Shown piece after piece: positions 8,123-16,705 of a DNA stretch of 45,278 nt (positions are counted from its first letter, which is position 1; every line of letters begins with the position of its first letter). The stretch is from Candidatus Obscuribacter sp. (lineage in GTDB: Bacteria; Cyanobacteriota; Vampirovibrionia; Obscuribacterales; Obscuribacteraceae). Both the position numbers and the translations under genes were made by a program. The stretch spans positions 1-45,278 of the forward strand of contig JADYXS010000304.1 of assembly GCA_021772155.1 (NCBI GenBank). The letters are read 5' to 3'. The notes below the pieces were generated by a model. That model did not search any database and was not told where the DNA came from. It worked only from the letters and a program-made list of their open reading frames with translations.

Positions 8123-9362
8123 GTCGAAGCGGCTCCTTTGGCATTATCTTTAGTGCGCCGAGCTGATCGCCTAAGCTGGTCAATGCGCTTTTCAGTTTGT
8201 GCGGGGAACGATTCTCGACCAGAATTGTTTCCGCCCAATTGCTAACGAAGTCGACAACTTCATGTCGAGAAGTGCTCGCGATTGCTTTCGTTAGTCTTTC
8301 AACAAACAGCGAGACTTGATAGAACTCCGAGCTCTGCGCATGGATTATTCCCTGTGCGGTTTGTAGCAATGCTTTGTGTTGATAGTGTGCCAAGCAGAGT
8401 CTTAACTCGCCCGGAAGAATAAAAAGGTCCTCGAGAAAATCGTCGAGCACTATATTTGGTGTCAGGTTGTTGATGTAAGTCAAAATACTCAAGTATTGCA
8501 GGGTCAGTTCGACCACGGCCGCTTCGTTTACTGAGTGCAAATTCAGCCAGTCGTCCAATCGGCGAGCATCAATTTCTGCTTCAACGCAATTCATTTGTGC
8601 CTCTTCCATCCAAAAATCGGACAATGTCTGAATTCCGGGATGCTGGATAACTTGCAGCATCTTCGCTCTTTTTATAAGTTCGCTGTGAATACTGTCAGCA
8701 TCAACCAGGATTGGTAGATGAATGATTCTGCACAGCGATTTGCGCCACAGGTCGAATGCAGTTAGCAGCTGCAAACCGTTTGCATCGCATGTCTTCTCTG
8801 TCTGAGGTTTGTAGCGCTCATACCAGGTCTGCTTGGACCCGAGATTTTTCGTCCAAGACCGGCGCTCCGATTCGATCAAATTTCCATGTTCATCGATTTC
8901 ACAATCGGCTGATTCCAACAGGGCTGTAAGGTCCCCTTTGGTGTCCACTGCCTGGCTGACTTGAAAGATGGGTTTCAACTGGTGGCCAACAAGCATGACC
9001 GTAGCCAGCTGGTTCTTAATCTCCTCGACCAGCCCGGCTAAAGCTGTTGCGTCCAGCTCCGGATCCACCAGCAGGACCTTGCGGCTGTCTAAACCACATA
9101 GCAAGGATGAGTTTTTGGCAGCGTGCAAAATCGCGCCCCGGGCCGAGCACATAAGTTTTGCCAATGCGTCCGCACCGGCGATTGCTTCGATGGTCTGCTT
9201 GTTGCTCAAAGCAATTGTTATCAACGCACAACCCTGACTGCCCTTTACTGCACGGCTAGCGTATTTCATCAATGCCTGCTTGAACTCATCGGCACCAACA
9301 CTACGAGCGGATGAACGAGCCGCTGGGCCCGTTTGCTTGAGATCAACTTTCTTGTTTGCCAT
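8115..9362 (-). CDS. Degenerate GGDEF-like plus pseudokinase-like protein, NurA operon partner
   Basis: A soluble protein of 415 aa with no family recognised outright. Residues 25-140 follow the order of a GGDEF domain: strand CALITIAL, a long helix pair, then LLCGLDSRKVLLVDP where RLGGDEFLLLLP is expected. LDSRK replaces the catalytic loop, so cyclase activity is unlikely. Residues 195-330 resemble a protein kinase. MLQVIQHPGIQTLSDFW matches the alphaC-beta4 region, CVEAEIDARRLDDWL the hinge, and VVELTLQYLSILTYINN the alphaE helix. VLDDFLEDLFIL stands at the HRD/catalytic loop and CLAHYQ at the DFG position. The catalytic HRD, Asn and DFG residues and the N-lobe Lys are missing, so it would be a pseudokinase. 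The stop overlaps the nurA start by 8 bases. The fold calls are by eye and need a structure search. Confidence 0.6.
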   Translation of the reverse strand: MANKKVDLKQTGPAARSSARSVGADEFKQALMKYASRAVKGSQGCALITIALSNKQTIEAIAGADALAKLMCSARGAILHAAKNSSLLCGLDSRKVLLVDPELDATALAGLVEEIKNQLATVMLVGHQLKPIFQVSQAVDTKGDLTALLESADCEIDEHGNLIESERRSWTKNLGSKQTWYERYKPQTEKTCDANGLQLLTAFDLWRKSLCRIIHLPILVDADSIHSELIKRAKMLQVIQHPGIQTLSDFWMEEAQMNCVEAEIDARRLDDWLNLHSVNEAAVVELTLQYLSILTYINNLTPNIVLDDFLEDLFILPGELRLCLAHYQHKALLQTAQGIIHAQSSEFYQVSLFVERLTKAIASTSRHEVVDFVSNWAETILVENRSPHKLKSALTSLGDQLGALKIMPKEPLRHA

Positions 9363-9709
9363 GCGGTTAATGAGCTATGGAATCAGGCCTTGATTCTAAT
9401 CGTCGACGCCAATACAAGCAATCAGTATGAAGTGCCGGTACTGCCGACAAAGAATGGGCCTAGCTTGCACTGGTCGAAAGTGGCGGCGCTACATGAACTG
9501 GCAAGGCAACTACGATCTGACCTGCATCGACGGTCGCATGCCCAGCTGGGTGGGGGATAGAGCAGCGCTAGCCAAACGCACAGAGTGACGCCAGAATGCC
9601 TCTGCCACTCAAGAACAAGCTTTATCGCGCACAGCTCACGTCGATGGCCTTAACGGATGCTCATGCCGGTTAAGCGGGCGGTAAACCAGTACTTTTGCTG
9701 GACCGTTAA

Positions 9710-9737
9710 ACTAGTCAACCGATATCGGTTGGCTAGT
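9710..9737. repeat. 28-bp imperfect palindrome, copy 2 (core AACCGATATCGGTT)
   Basis: An inverted repeat with a single mismatched pair: ACTAG, one mismatch, then CAACCGAT/ATCGGTTG, then CTAGT. It shares 19 identical bases (9716-9734) with the copy at 2320-2338. Here it sits between two divergent genes, a suitable place for an operator. Confidence 0.6.
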
Positions 9738-9776
9738 GCGCGCAGGCTGGGCAGAACGTGCCCAAAATGCCCATGT

Positions 9777-9813
9777 ACTGGCGCTTTGCGTAGGTGAAGG
9801 GGCGCCAGTTTTT
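9777..9813 (+). terminator. Terminator-like hairpin with T-run
   Basis: ACTGGCGC (9777-9784) pairs perfectly with GCGCCAGT (9802-9809) over a 17-base loop and runs into TTTTT at 9809-9813. No plus-strand gene precedes it, so it would end an unannotated transcript or be coincidental. Confidence 0.45.
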
Positions 9814-9984
9814 CGTCCTCAATTACGGTTTTTGGCGAAAACTACCGGCACTTTTTTAAGCCTGTCTATAAGGCTATCCATAAGCCCTATATGGTTAGCA
9901 GCGCTATCAGTCTTATGACGAGCTCAGTACTATGATTATGTGACCTTCTTCGAAGGGACTAGGGCAAAAAAGGCAGGTTCGATC

Positions 9985-10212
9985 ATGGATCTCAATTACA
10001 ACAACGGTCAGGAAAACTACGCTCGTGGCATCCAAGCTAGTCAAACTGATTCCCATGGAGATGCCTGTGAGCAACTGCAAAGATTAGCAATGCTCTACCA
10101 TTCTCGAGGACGGGTCGCAGAGGCTCAGGAAATTTACGAACTGATGCGCCAGATGATTAATAGGCGCGCGCATACCGGACAAAATCGTACTGTTGTTGGT
10201 ATTGCTGACTAA
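9985..10212 (+). CDS. Small single-TPR-like protein
   Basis: A 75-aa soluble protein. The segment from EQLQRLAMLYHSRG to VAEAQEIYELMRQM has the spacing of one tetratricopeptide repeat (helix, turn after YHSRG, helix with A and Y at the usual places). The ATG at 9985 follows GGCAGG; an in-frame GTG at 9940 would add an unconserved N-terminus with no ribosome binding site. It lies 54 bases upstream of the HTH/zinc-ribbon gene on the same strand, so both may share a transcript. The role is unknown; it is probably a small adaptor in protein contacts. Confidence 0.55.
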   Translation: MDLNYNNGQENYARGIQASQTDSHGDACEQLQRLAMLYHSRGRVAEAQEIYELMRQMINRRAHTGQNRTVVGIAD

Positions 10213-10266
10213 ACTTGGAATATACTTTGTAGCTGCGCAGCACAGCGCATTGCAAAGGGGCCATTA

Positions 10267-10710
10267 GTGCGTCAATTCAAACCGCTGCCGGCGGATATGG
10301 TGCTGGCTTCAACGTTAGCCCGCCGAGTGCAGCAACTGCGCGATTTTAGAAATATGACCGCTAAGGACTTGGCTAAGATAAGCCGATTCGGATTGCAGCG
10401 TATAGAAGACATTGAGTCCGGAATGGAAACCTGGCTTTCCGCTACCGAGCGCCAACTCTTGGCTAAAGCGCTGGCCGTTGAACCAGTGATTCTTCAGGAA
10501 GCAGAATCACGTCCACCGGCAGATGACGGTGTCATGATAGTGGAGCAGGCGCGAATTGCAGATGCTGTATTACAAGGCACGCGCAATCTTCTCTGTCCTA
10601 ACTGCGGTAGCTCTTTGCGATGTAGCATACAGGAAGCGTTGGACATCCACGGGTATCCAACGGTGTTTCCAAAGGCTTATTGCAGTAAATGCCCTTTTGT
10701 GTTGAAGTAA
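10267..10710 (+). CDS. XRE-type HTH and zinc-ribbon protein
   Basis: A protein of 147 aa. The N-terminal half carries a helix-turn-helix of the XRE/Cro type (ARRVQQLRDFRNMTAKDLAK, then a recognition-like helix around FGLQRIEDIESG). The C-terminal half has two Cys pairs, LCPNCGSSL and YCSKCPF, that make a treble-clef or zinc-ribbon site. The GTG start at 10267 is supported by AAAGGGG at 10254-10260, 6 bases upstream. It is probably a DNA-binding regulator, with the ribbon serving structure or contacts. It may be co-transcribed with the 75-aa TPR-like gene before it. The combination is unusual, and no named family is recognised. Confidence 0.72.
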   Translation: MRQFKPLPADMVLASTLARRVQQLRDFRNMTAKDLAKISRFGLQRIEDIESGMETWLSATERQLLAKALAVEPVILQEAESRPPADDGVMIVEQARIADAVLQGTRNLLCPNCGSSLRCSIQEALDIHGYPTVFPKAYCSKCPFVLK

Positions 10711-10860
10711 CTGCTGTCAAATTGGAAGGCGCAGACATTAAGCACGTAGCTTGCTCTGCATAGCACCAGGATTGACGGTCGAGAATCACCGTGATGTAGC
10801 GAAGGTCTTGCGCACTGATACCACAGGCGCCTCATTTTTCGGCGTTGTCGTGAGCCGATG

Positions 10861-13800
10861 TTACTGCTTAACTGCCGGGCGTTCCACGCTGATGCCAATG
10901 GTCTGCGGTGCTGAAGGTGTCTGAGTTTTTTCGTTCTTTGCTGCCGGTGGCTTCTTGCCTGTGAGTCGTTGAATGAGCGAATCCTTTAACACATAAACGA
11001 CTGGAACGATGTACAAGCTCAGGATCGAAGACGCGATCATGCCACCACAAACGGCGGTACCAAGCGAGTGGCGTGAATTCGCCCCCGCGCCTTCAGCAAG
11101 CACCAGCGGGACGATTCCCATAAGGAAGGCGAATGTGGTCATAAGGATCGGGCGCAACCGAGTCGCCGCCGCCTGGTGCACCGCTTTTTCTGCTGTCATA
11201 CCTGACTCGCGAAGCTGGTTGGCGAACTCCACAATCAAGATGGCATTTTTACACACCAGGCCAATTAGCATGACCAGACCAATCTGGCAGAAAACGTCGT
11301 TCTGTAAGCCGCGCGCATATTGCGCCAACATCGCGCCGAACAGGGCAGTGGGCACTGACACAAGAATGATCAGGGGGTCGGTGAAGCTTTCGTATTGCGC
11401 GGACAAAACAAGAAACACGAAAATGATACCGAGTGCAAACAGCACCATTCCCTTCGAACCGGATTCCATCTCTTCCAACGATATCCCGGTCCATTTATAC
11501 GTCATGCTTGCTGGCAACACCTCCGCCGCGACTCTTTCCATCGCTGCCATCGCCTGACCAGAGCTATACCCCGGAGCTGCGGATCCGCTGATTTCCGTTG
11601 AACGAAACAGGTCATAGTGGCTAATTGTTTGTGGTGCACTTACTGTCTTAAGGGTGACTAGATTAGACAGCGGCACCACGTTCCCATTTGGAGCGTTGAT
11701 ATAAAACTGGTTGATATCCTTCGGATTTGAACGGTACATGGCGTCTGCTTGCACATACACACGATAGACCCGCGTTCCGATGTCGATGTCGTTAATATAG
11801 TAAGAGCCCAGATACGTTTGCAATGTTTCAAACAGATCGTTGAGCCCAACACCGAGTGTCTTGGCTTTGTTGCGGTCTACTTCAATCAGCACTTGTGGGC
11901 TGTTTGCCGCAAAACTGGAGAACACCCCACTTAGCTCGGGCTGCTGGTTAGCTACTCGGCACACATCCTTCGTTGCCTTGGCCAATTGTTCAATATCGGT
12001 ACCATTTAAATCTTGCACTTCGAAGGTGAAGCCACCGAAGCTCCCCAAACCTTCAATAGCAGGTGGGTTGAATGGAATCACCATGGCTTCAGTGATACGC
12101 ATCAGTGGCCCGCGCACCTTGTTGACGACGGCATCCAATGATTGGTCCGGGCGTTTCCGCTCATGCCAGGGTTTCAGATTTGAAAAAAGGATCCCGTTGT
12201 TTGGTTTGCTTCCAGCGAAGCTGAATCCTCCTACGCCAAAGCTCGACTCGATCTCCGGGATGCCTTTGAAGACGTTTTCTACCTGTTTAATGACGTCCAC
12301 GGTGTAATTGAGCGACGCGCCTTCAGGACCTTGCACAATAGTGATGAAGTAGCCCTGGTCCTCATTCGGAATGAATGAACTGGGCACCAGTTTGAAGAGA
12401 AAAAATGTGGCGGCAATTAGTCCGATGAATACCGAGCATGTAATTGCTTTGAAGCGCAACGCTTGACTTAGGCTCCATTTATAGCCGTTAGTGACAAAGT
12501 TCAGTCCGCGGTTGAATAGTCCAAAAAGCCCACCTGTCTTTTCTTCGTGCTCTCCTCCTTGCAGCCAGAGTGCCGAAAGGGCAGGGGTGAGTGTTAGTGC
12601 CGTCAGTGCTGATATTGCCACGGAACAAGCGATAGTTAACGCGAATTGTTTGTATAGCTGACCTGTGGTACCAGGGAAGAAAGCGACTGGAACAAATACC
12701 GCCACCAGTACCAGAGAGATCGCTAGAACCGCTCCTGCTACTTCTCTCATAGCGAGAATGGATGCCTCTTTTGCGCGAATTCTCTTGGCGGCGATGAACC
12801 TGCTGATGTTTTCGATTACAACGATGGCGTCATCTACCACAAGACCGGTGGCCAATACGATACCGAACAACGTAAGTGTGTTGATTGAGAATCCCAAAAG
12901 AAGCATGCAACCGAATGTGCCGATTAATGACACGGGGATTGTTATTAGCGGAATGAGCGTGCTGCGCCAATTCTGTAAAAACATGAACATTGTCAGCACC
13001 ACCAGCAGAATCGCTTCAGCAAGCGTCTTTAAGACTTCTGAGATGGATTCACTAACAGCCAGGGTTGTGTCGAAGGCGTATTCGTATTTCATTCCCGGTG
13101 GGAATTTCTTCTCCAACCGCTTCATTTCGCGCCGGACGCCTTCCACGACTTCTAAAGCATTTGAACCAGGGCGTTGAAAGATTCCGATACCTAGAGCGTC
13201 AGCGTTACGAAAACGCACTACGGTTTGGTAATCTTCCGCACCAAGCTCTGCCCGTCCAACGTCGCGCAAGCGAGTGATACTGCCATCTGTACCGGTCTTG
13301 ATGATCAAGTTATTGAATTCTTCGGCTGTCTTTAGTCGGCCCTGAACTCTTACGCTTATCTGGTATTGCTGATTACTAACAGATGGGGGCTGTCCAACCT
13401 GACCTGCTGCAACTTGCACGTTCTGCTCGCGAACTGCTGCTATCACCTGGCTGGTGGTAAGTCTTTGACGGGCCATCTTATGAGGATCCAGCCACAAGCG
13501 CATCGAATACTTGCGCTCCCCGAATATTTTTACATCGCCAACACCTTTAACCCGCTTCAGGGCATCTTTGATATAGATATCGGCGTAGTTGCTCAGAAAT
13601 TGAGTGTTGTACCGCTGTTCAGGATCTCCTAATCCAACTGCAAGAAGAAATGCTGCTGAGGATTTTTCAATGCTAATTCCGGTGCGTTTAACTTCATCCG
13701 GTAGCCGTCCTTCAACGGTAGCAACCCGGCTTTGAACGTCCACAGCAGCCAGATCAACATTCCTGTCCAAATCGAAAGTTATATTCACGCTACTGGTGCC

Positions 13801-14061
13801 ATCGCTACCGCTGCTCGATGTGATGTATTGCGCCTGGGTGATACCATTGATCTGCTGTTCCAATAGAGTTGTCACTGCCGACTCTACAACCTGCGCGCTG
13901 GCGCCGGTGTAGTTTGCGCTGACGCTGACGCGCGGTGGTGCGATATCGGGATACTGTGCCAAAGGCAAATTCGGGATGCTGACAGCGCCGACAAGCAGTA
14001 TCAACAATGCAAGTACTGTCGCGAAGATTGGCCTGCAGATGAAGAAGTCAACAAAATTCAT
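10861..14061 (-). CDS. RND efflux transporter permease (HAE-1/AcrB type)
   Basis: An inner-membrane, proton-driven drug efflux pump of 1066 aa, the usual length for AcrB/MexB homologues. It starts with MNFVDFFICRPIFATVLAL and AQYPDIAPPRVSVSANYTGAS, which are hallmarks of the HAE-1 group. The TM4 motif GLVVDDAIVVIENI supplies the two proton-relay aspartates and VCKNAILIVEF in TM10 supplies the lysine. The porter and docking domains are complete, and twelve membrane helices are expected. The ATG overlaps the adaptor stop codon as TGATG (14059-14063), so the two subunits are translationally coupled. No outer-membrane TolC-like gene lies in the window. The substrate cannot be told from sequence. 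The C-terminal tail is Lys- and Pro-rich. Confidence 0.95.
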   Translation of the reverse strand: MNFVDFFICRPIFATVLALLILLVGAVSIPNLPLAQYPDIAPPRVSVSANYTGASAQVVESAVTTLLEQQINGITQAQYITSSSGSDGTSSVNITFDLDRNVDLAAVDVQSRVATVEGRLPDEVKRTGISIEKSSAAFLLAVGLGDPEQRYNTQFLSNYADIYIKDALKRVKGVGDVKIFGERKYSMRLWLDPHKMARQRLTTSQVIAAVREQNVQVAAGQVGQPPSVSNQQYQISVRVQGRLKTAEEFNNLIIKTGTDGSITRLRDVGRAELGAEDYQTVVRFRNADALGIGIFQRPGSNALEVVEGVRREMKRLEKKFPPGMKYEYAFDTTLAVSESISEVLKTLAEAILLVVLTMFMFLQNWRSTLIPLITIPVSLIGTFGCMLLLGFSINTLTLFGIVLATGLVVDDAIVVIENISRFIAAKRIRAKEASILAMREVAGAVLAISLVLVAVFVPVAFFPGTTGQLYKQFALTIACSVAISALTALTLTPALSALWLQGGEHEEKTGGLFGLFNRGLNFVTNGYKWSLSQALRFKAITCSVFIGLIAATFFLFKLVPSSFIPNEDQGYFITIVQGPEGASLNYTVDVIKQVENVFKGIPEIESSFGVGGFSFAGSKPNNGILFSNLKPWHERKRPDQSLDAVVNKVRGPLMRITEAMVIPFNPPAIEGLGSFGGFTFEVQDLNGTDIEQLAKATKDVCRVANQQPELSGVFSSFAANSPQVLIEVDRNKAKTLGVGLNDLFETLQTYLGSYYINDIDIGTRVYRVYVQADAMYRSNPKDINQFYINAPNGNVVPLSNLVTLKTVSAPQTISHYDLFRSTEISGSAAPGYSSGQAMAAMERVAAEVLPASMTYKWTGISLEEMESGSKGMVLFALGIIFVFLVLSAQYESFTDPLIILVSVPTALFGAMLAQYARGLQNDVFCQIGLVMLIGLVCKNAILIVEFANQLRESGMTAEKAVHQAAATRLRPILMTTFAFLMGIVPLVLAEGAGANSRHSLGTAVCGGMIASSILSLYIVPVVYVLKDSLIQRLTGKKPPAAKNEKTQTPSAPQTIGISVERPAVKQ

Positions 14062-15332
14062 CAGGAACCGGTTTTTATAGGGAGACCGTCTGCCAGATTT
14101 TGAGTACCGGAGGTGATTACTTGGTCGCCTGCATTCAGCCCGGACAGTACTCTATATTCATTGCCTACTATGGCAGCCAGCTTGACCGCCTTTTGTTTGG
14201 CAATCAATTGACCGTCAGCACCCTTGTTTGCTACGAAGACAAAGTCTTGTCCAGTTAAGCTCGTAACGGCAGTTACAGGCACCGTCAGTGATGGCGTATT
14301 GCCCCAGATGAGCCGAGCATTCACTACCTGACCAGTGCGCAGAAGTCCCTTTGGGTTGTCTAATTCTGCTTTTACGAGGATGCATTGGTCCTTAGGATCA
14401 ACTTGTGCGGCCACAAAAAATATTCGTCCCTGCTGCGCAACGCTGCCATCTTCGTTCATCACCTGCGCGGTGAGTCCCTTGTGCAGGCGTTTGGCGTCAG
14501 TTGTCGGAATTGCGATATATAGTTCCAATGCCCGAGTCTGATCAACTGTAGTTAAGGCTGTATCAGTGGTGACATAATCACCGATGCGAACTGGGATATC
14601 ACCGATTTCCCCAGAAAACGGGGCTCGCACCGTGAAATAGCGAAGCTGTTCCTGTTGCTCAGACATCTGCGCTTGCGCTTGCTTGATCAGTTTTGCGCAC
14701 TTGTTTAATGTCGCTTGTTGCGCAGCTATCTGGGCATCCACTGCTTCAACCTCCGCTTGTGCCACGCTGAGCCGGTTTCGCCAGCCATCTACAGCCTCAA
14801 ACGAGACAGCACCTTCGTCGGCTAGGTCCTTGTATCTCTCATGCTGGACGATAGCAAACTTTAAGTTTGCCTGACGCGAAACCTTACCGCTCTGAAGAGA
14901 CCTGACAGTTGCTCGAGCGCTCTGCTGTTCGGCAGTAGTGGATTCAATTGCTGCTGCTGCATTCGATACCAAGGTATCTTGCTTGCTCTTATCGAGCACA
15001 AGCAAAGGTGTGCCTTCAGCCACATCGTCCCCGCTGCGGACGAATATCTGCAAAACTCGACTGCTGACTTGCGACCGGAGAGTTACTGACTTGCGCGACT
15101 TGAGCGTTCCGACGAAGGTGGAGCTATCCAACAGCACCTGCGAACCTACCGGTGCAACCTTTACGAGCATCGCCGACATGCCTTGAGCTGCTGGCGAACT
15201 GGAGTGCGCAGAATTGCAGCCGCAAAGGACTGCGGTGCACAAATAAGCAATTATCAAAGTCACCAAAAGGTTCATGAGCGCGCTTTTCGCCGTGTACTGC
15301 CTTTTGTACAGTATAGTCGCTGTCTCAGCCAT
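14061..15332 (-). CDS. RND efflux periplasmic adaptor (membrane fusion protein, lipoprotein)
   Basis: An AcrA/MexA-type adaptor that bridges the RND permease to an outer-membrane channel. The signal segment ends in a lipobox (TAVLCGC), so it is anchored by a lipid. Then come a barrel-sandwich half (SRKSVTLRSQVSSRVLQIFV, GDDVAEGTPLLVLD), a coiled-coil hairpin of about 120 residues rich in Ala and Gln, the returning half (FTVRAPFSGEIGDIPVRIGDYV) and the beta-barrel domains. The start is uncertain. The ATG at 15332 gives a signal with a Lys/Arg n-region; the ATG at 15275 gives a shorter one. Neither has a strong ribosome binding site. The longer frame up to 15551 adds unconserved sequence. The gene is coupled to the permease gene by TGATG. 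Confidence 0.88.
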   Translation of the reverse strand: MAETATILYKRQYTAKSALMNLLVTLIIAYLCTAVLCGCNSAHSSSPAAQGMSAMLVKVAPVGSQVLLDSSTFVGTLKSRKSVTLRSQVSSRVLQIFVRSGDDVAEGTPLLVLDKSKQDTLVSNAAAAIESTTAEQQSARATVRSLQSGKVSRQANLKFAIVQHERYKDLADEGAVSFEAVDGWRNRLSVAQAEVEAVDAQIAAQQATLNKCAKLIKQAQAQMSEQQEQLRYFTVRAPFSGEIGDIPVRIGDYVTTDTALTTVDQTRALELYIAIPTTDAKRLHKGLTAQVMNEDGSVAQQGRIFFVAAQVDPKDQCILVKAELDNPKGLLRTGQVVNARLIWGNTPSLTVPVTAVTSLTGQDFVFVANKGADGQLIAKQKAVKLAAIVGNEYRVLSGLNAGDQVITSGTQNLADGLPIKTGS

Positions 15333-15525
15333 TGGACAGTTATTATGATGAAGGAATAAGGTCGCCAAAACATCATTTGCTGATGATTCGGTATCCTGTC
15401 GGAGCGCTTCGAGGGCGTCTCTCAACGGGAATCCAGGGTAGAAAGTCGACGCTAGGTTTAGGGCAGAACTGTGATCAAAACAAGCGCTCGATAGGGACCA
15501 GGCAAATCTTCTGCCGCTTTCAACA

Positions 15526-16569
15526 CTATTTCCGTGACTCGCTGAGGACATTCACCATTTTGTACTTACCGTCGGCACCAACGGAAAACCTAACATCCCA
15601 CTCCACTTCAACTGACTTTCCAGCTGCATCTTTTGTCTGGCTAAATGATTTAACTGAAACTTGATCGAATCGAAGCGGGTCATCATCTCGTTCCCGGTTG
15701 ATGACATAGGCATCCGGGTTGTCCAAAAAAAATGCTTGCTTCGGGAGTAGCTTTGCTGTCATGCAATCTACAGCCATCTTGCGAAGCAGGAGCTTGTCGG
15801 AAACGAGCACCGGCTCGTTTTGACGGTCGGCGATGGATTGCCCGATGACCGCCTGTAAGTCGTTAGCTTCCCGTGCCCTACCAATTTTCAAGAGAAACTC
15901 TACGAGATCCATTCGTGCCCTATTTGTTCTCGGGGCATTGTTGCCATAAGCCGTTTGACTTAGAGCTGAGGCTTTCTTGAGGCAGCGCTCAGCTGCGGTC
16001 TTATGACCCGCGGTGGAATAGGCATTACCAGCTTGTTGCATCAATTTCACTGCTGAGTCTTTGTCACTGAGCGACACTTTCCCGAGGTTGTTTGATAGCT
16101 CTTCATAAGTCCAACCAGCTTCCGCATACTTATTAACGCTTAAGAGATCGCTTGCCGTTTTCAAATATCTTTGCGTCAGCACTTTATCTGCCTTTGCTCC
16201 AAGCGGAGGAAGGTTGGGCTTTTTAAATTCTACTTCTGGCTTGGGTGAGTTGATGGATGTGGTAACTACTTCCGGTTTGGTGCGTATTAGTTCCGAACTC
16301 CCCTTACCCATCGCTTCGTCGAGAATAGCCATATTAGTTTTAAGTGCTGAAATTTGATCCTGACAGTTGGAGTTACCGTCAACCAGTGCAAAGGCCTCCT
16401 TGTAAAACTTCTGAGCTTCCTCGAAGTTCTTTGCGCGATAAGCATGCACCCCACGTAAGGTCAGTTCGTTTGCGCGAGTCTTGATGTCATCGGTCTGAGA
16501 AAAAATGACAGCCGGATAAACGGCAGCCAATAACAAAGAACTAAGCGCGGATAGGAGAAGTGTTTTCAT
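15526..16569 (-). CDS. Exported TPR-repeat protein
   Basis: A 347-aa protein with a signal peptide (MKTLLLSALSSLLLAAVYPA, cleavage near IFSQ). A TPR-like pair follows (TLRGVHAYRAKNFEEAQKFY) and further helical repeats in the middle (YAEAGWTYEEL, GNAYSTAGHKTAAERCLKKA, GRAREANDLQAVIG). The C-terminal 60 residues form a probable beta domain (DPLRFDQVSVKSF, VEVEWDVRFSVGADGKYKMV). The ATG at 16569 is used because it begins the signal peptide. It lies 136 bases downstream of the TPR/PDZ gene and may belong to the same transcript. It probably acts as a protein-binding scaffold outside the inner membrane. No exact family is recognised. Confidence 0.75.
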   Translation of the reverse strand: MKTLLLSALSSLLLAAVYPAVIFSQTDDIKTRANELTLRGVHAYRAKNFEEAQKFYKEAFALVDGNSNCQDQISALKTNMAILDEAMGKGSSELIRTKPEVVTTSINSPKPEVEFKKPNLPPLGAKADKVLTQRYLKTASDLLSVNKYAEAGWTYEELSNNLGKVSLSDKDSAVKLMQQAGNAYSTAGHKTAAERCLKKASALSQTAYGNNAPRTNRARMDLVEFLLKIGRAREANDLQAVIGQSIADRQNEPVLVSDKLLLRKMAVDCMTAKLLPKQAFFLDNPDAYVINRERDDDPLRFDQVSVKSFSQTKDAAGKSVEVEWDVRFSVGADGKYKMVNVLSESRK

Positions 16570-16705
16570 CGTTGCACTCGGTTGAAATAGTATCGAAGTT
16601 ATACGCTCAATATTTTGATTCATGCACCTGAACATAGTCAGCTCCAGTATTTCATCAAGGCTGTGGCCGCAAAAGAGCCTCAAAATCTACGCGTTTGCAG
16701 TAAGG

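Larger units (their letters stand above)
9363..9984. other. Long non-coding region between divergent genes
   Basis: In these 620 bases no open frame has a ribosome binding site or protein-like composition. The stretch holds the second copy of the AACCGATATCGGTT palindrome (9710-9737) and a terminator-like hairpin (9777-9813), followed by a T-rich segment with further short repeats (AGCCT/AGGCT near 9858-9875). A small RNA reading rightward and ending at 9813 is possible; no promoter for it could be fixed by eye. Confidence 0.35.

Noticed and set aside
9333..9918. Plus-strand frames of 60-75 codons in the gap before the 75-aa gene
   Set aside because: Low-quality composition and no ribosome binding sites; they overlap the palindrome and hairpin structures.
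10868..13632. Many long plus-strand frames opposite the RND permease gene
   Set aside because: They are antisense to a complete, well-conserved 1066-aa transporter and have no family likeness.
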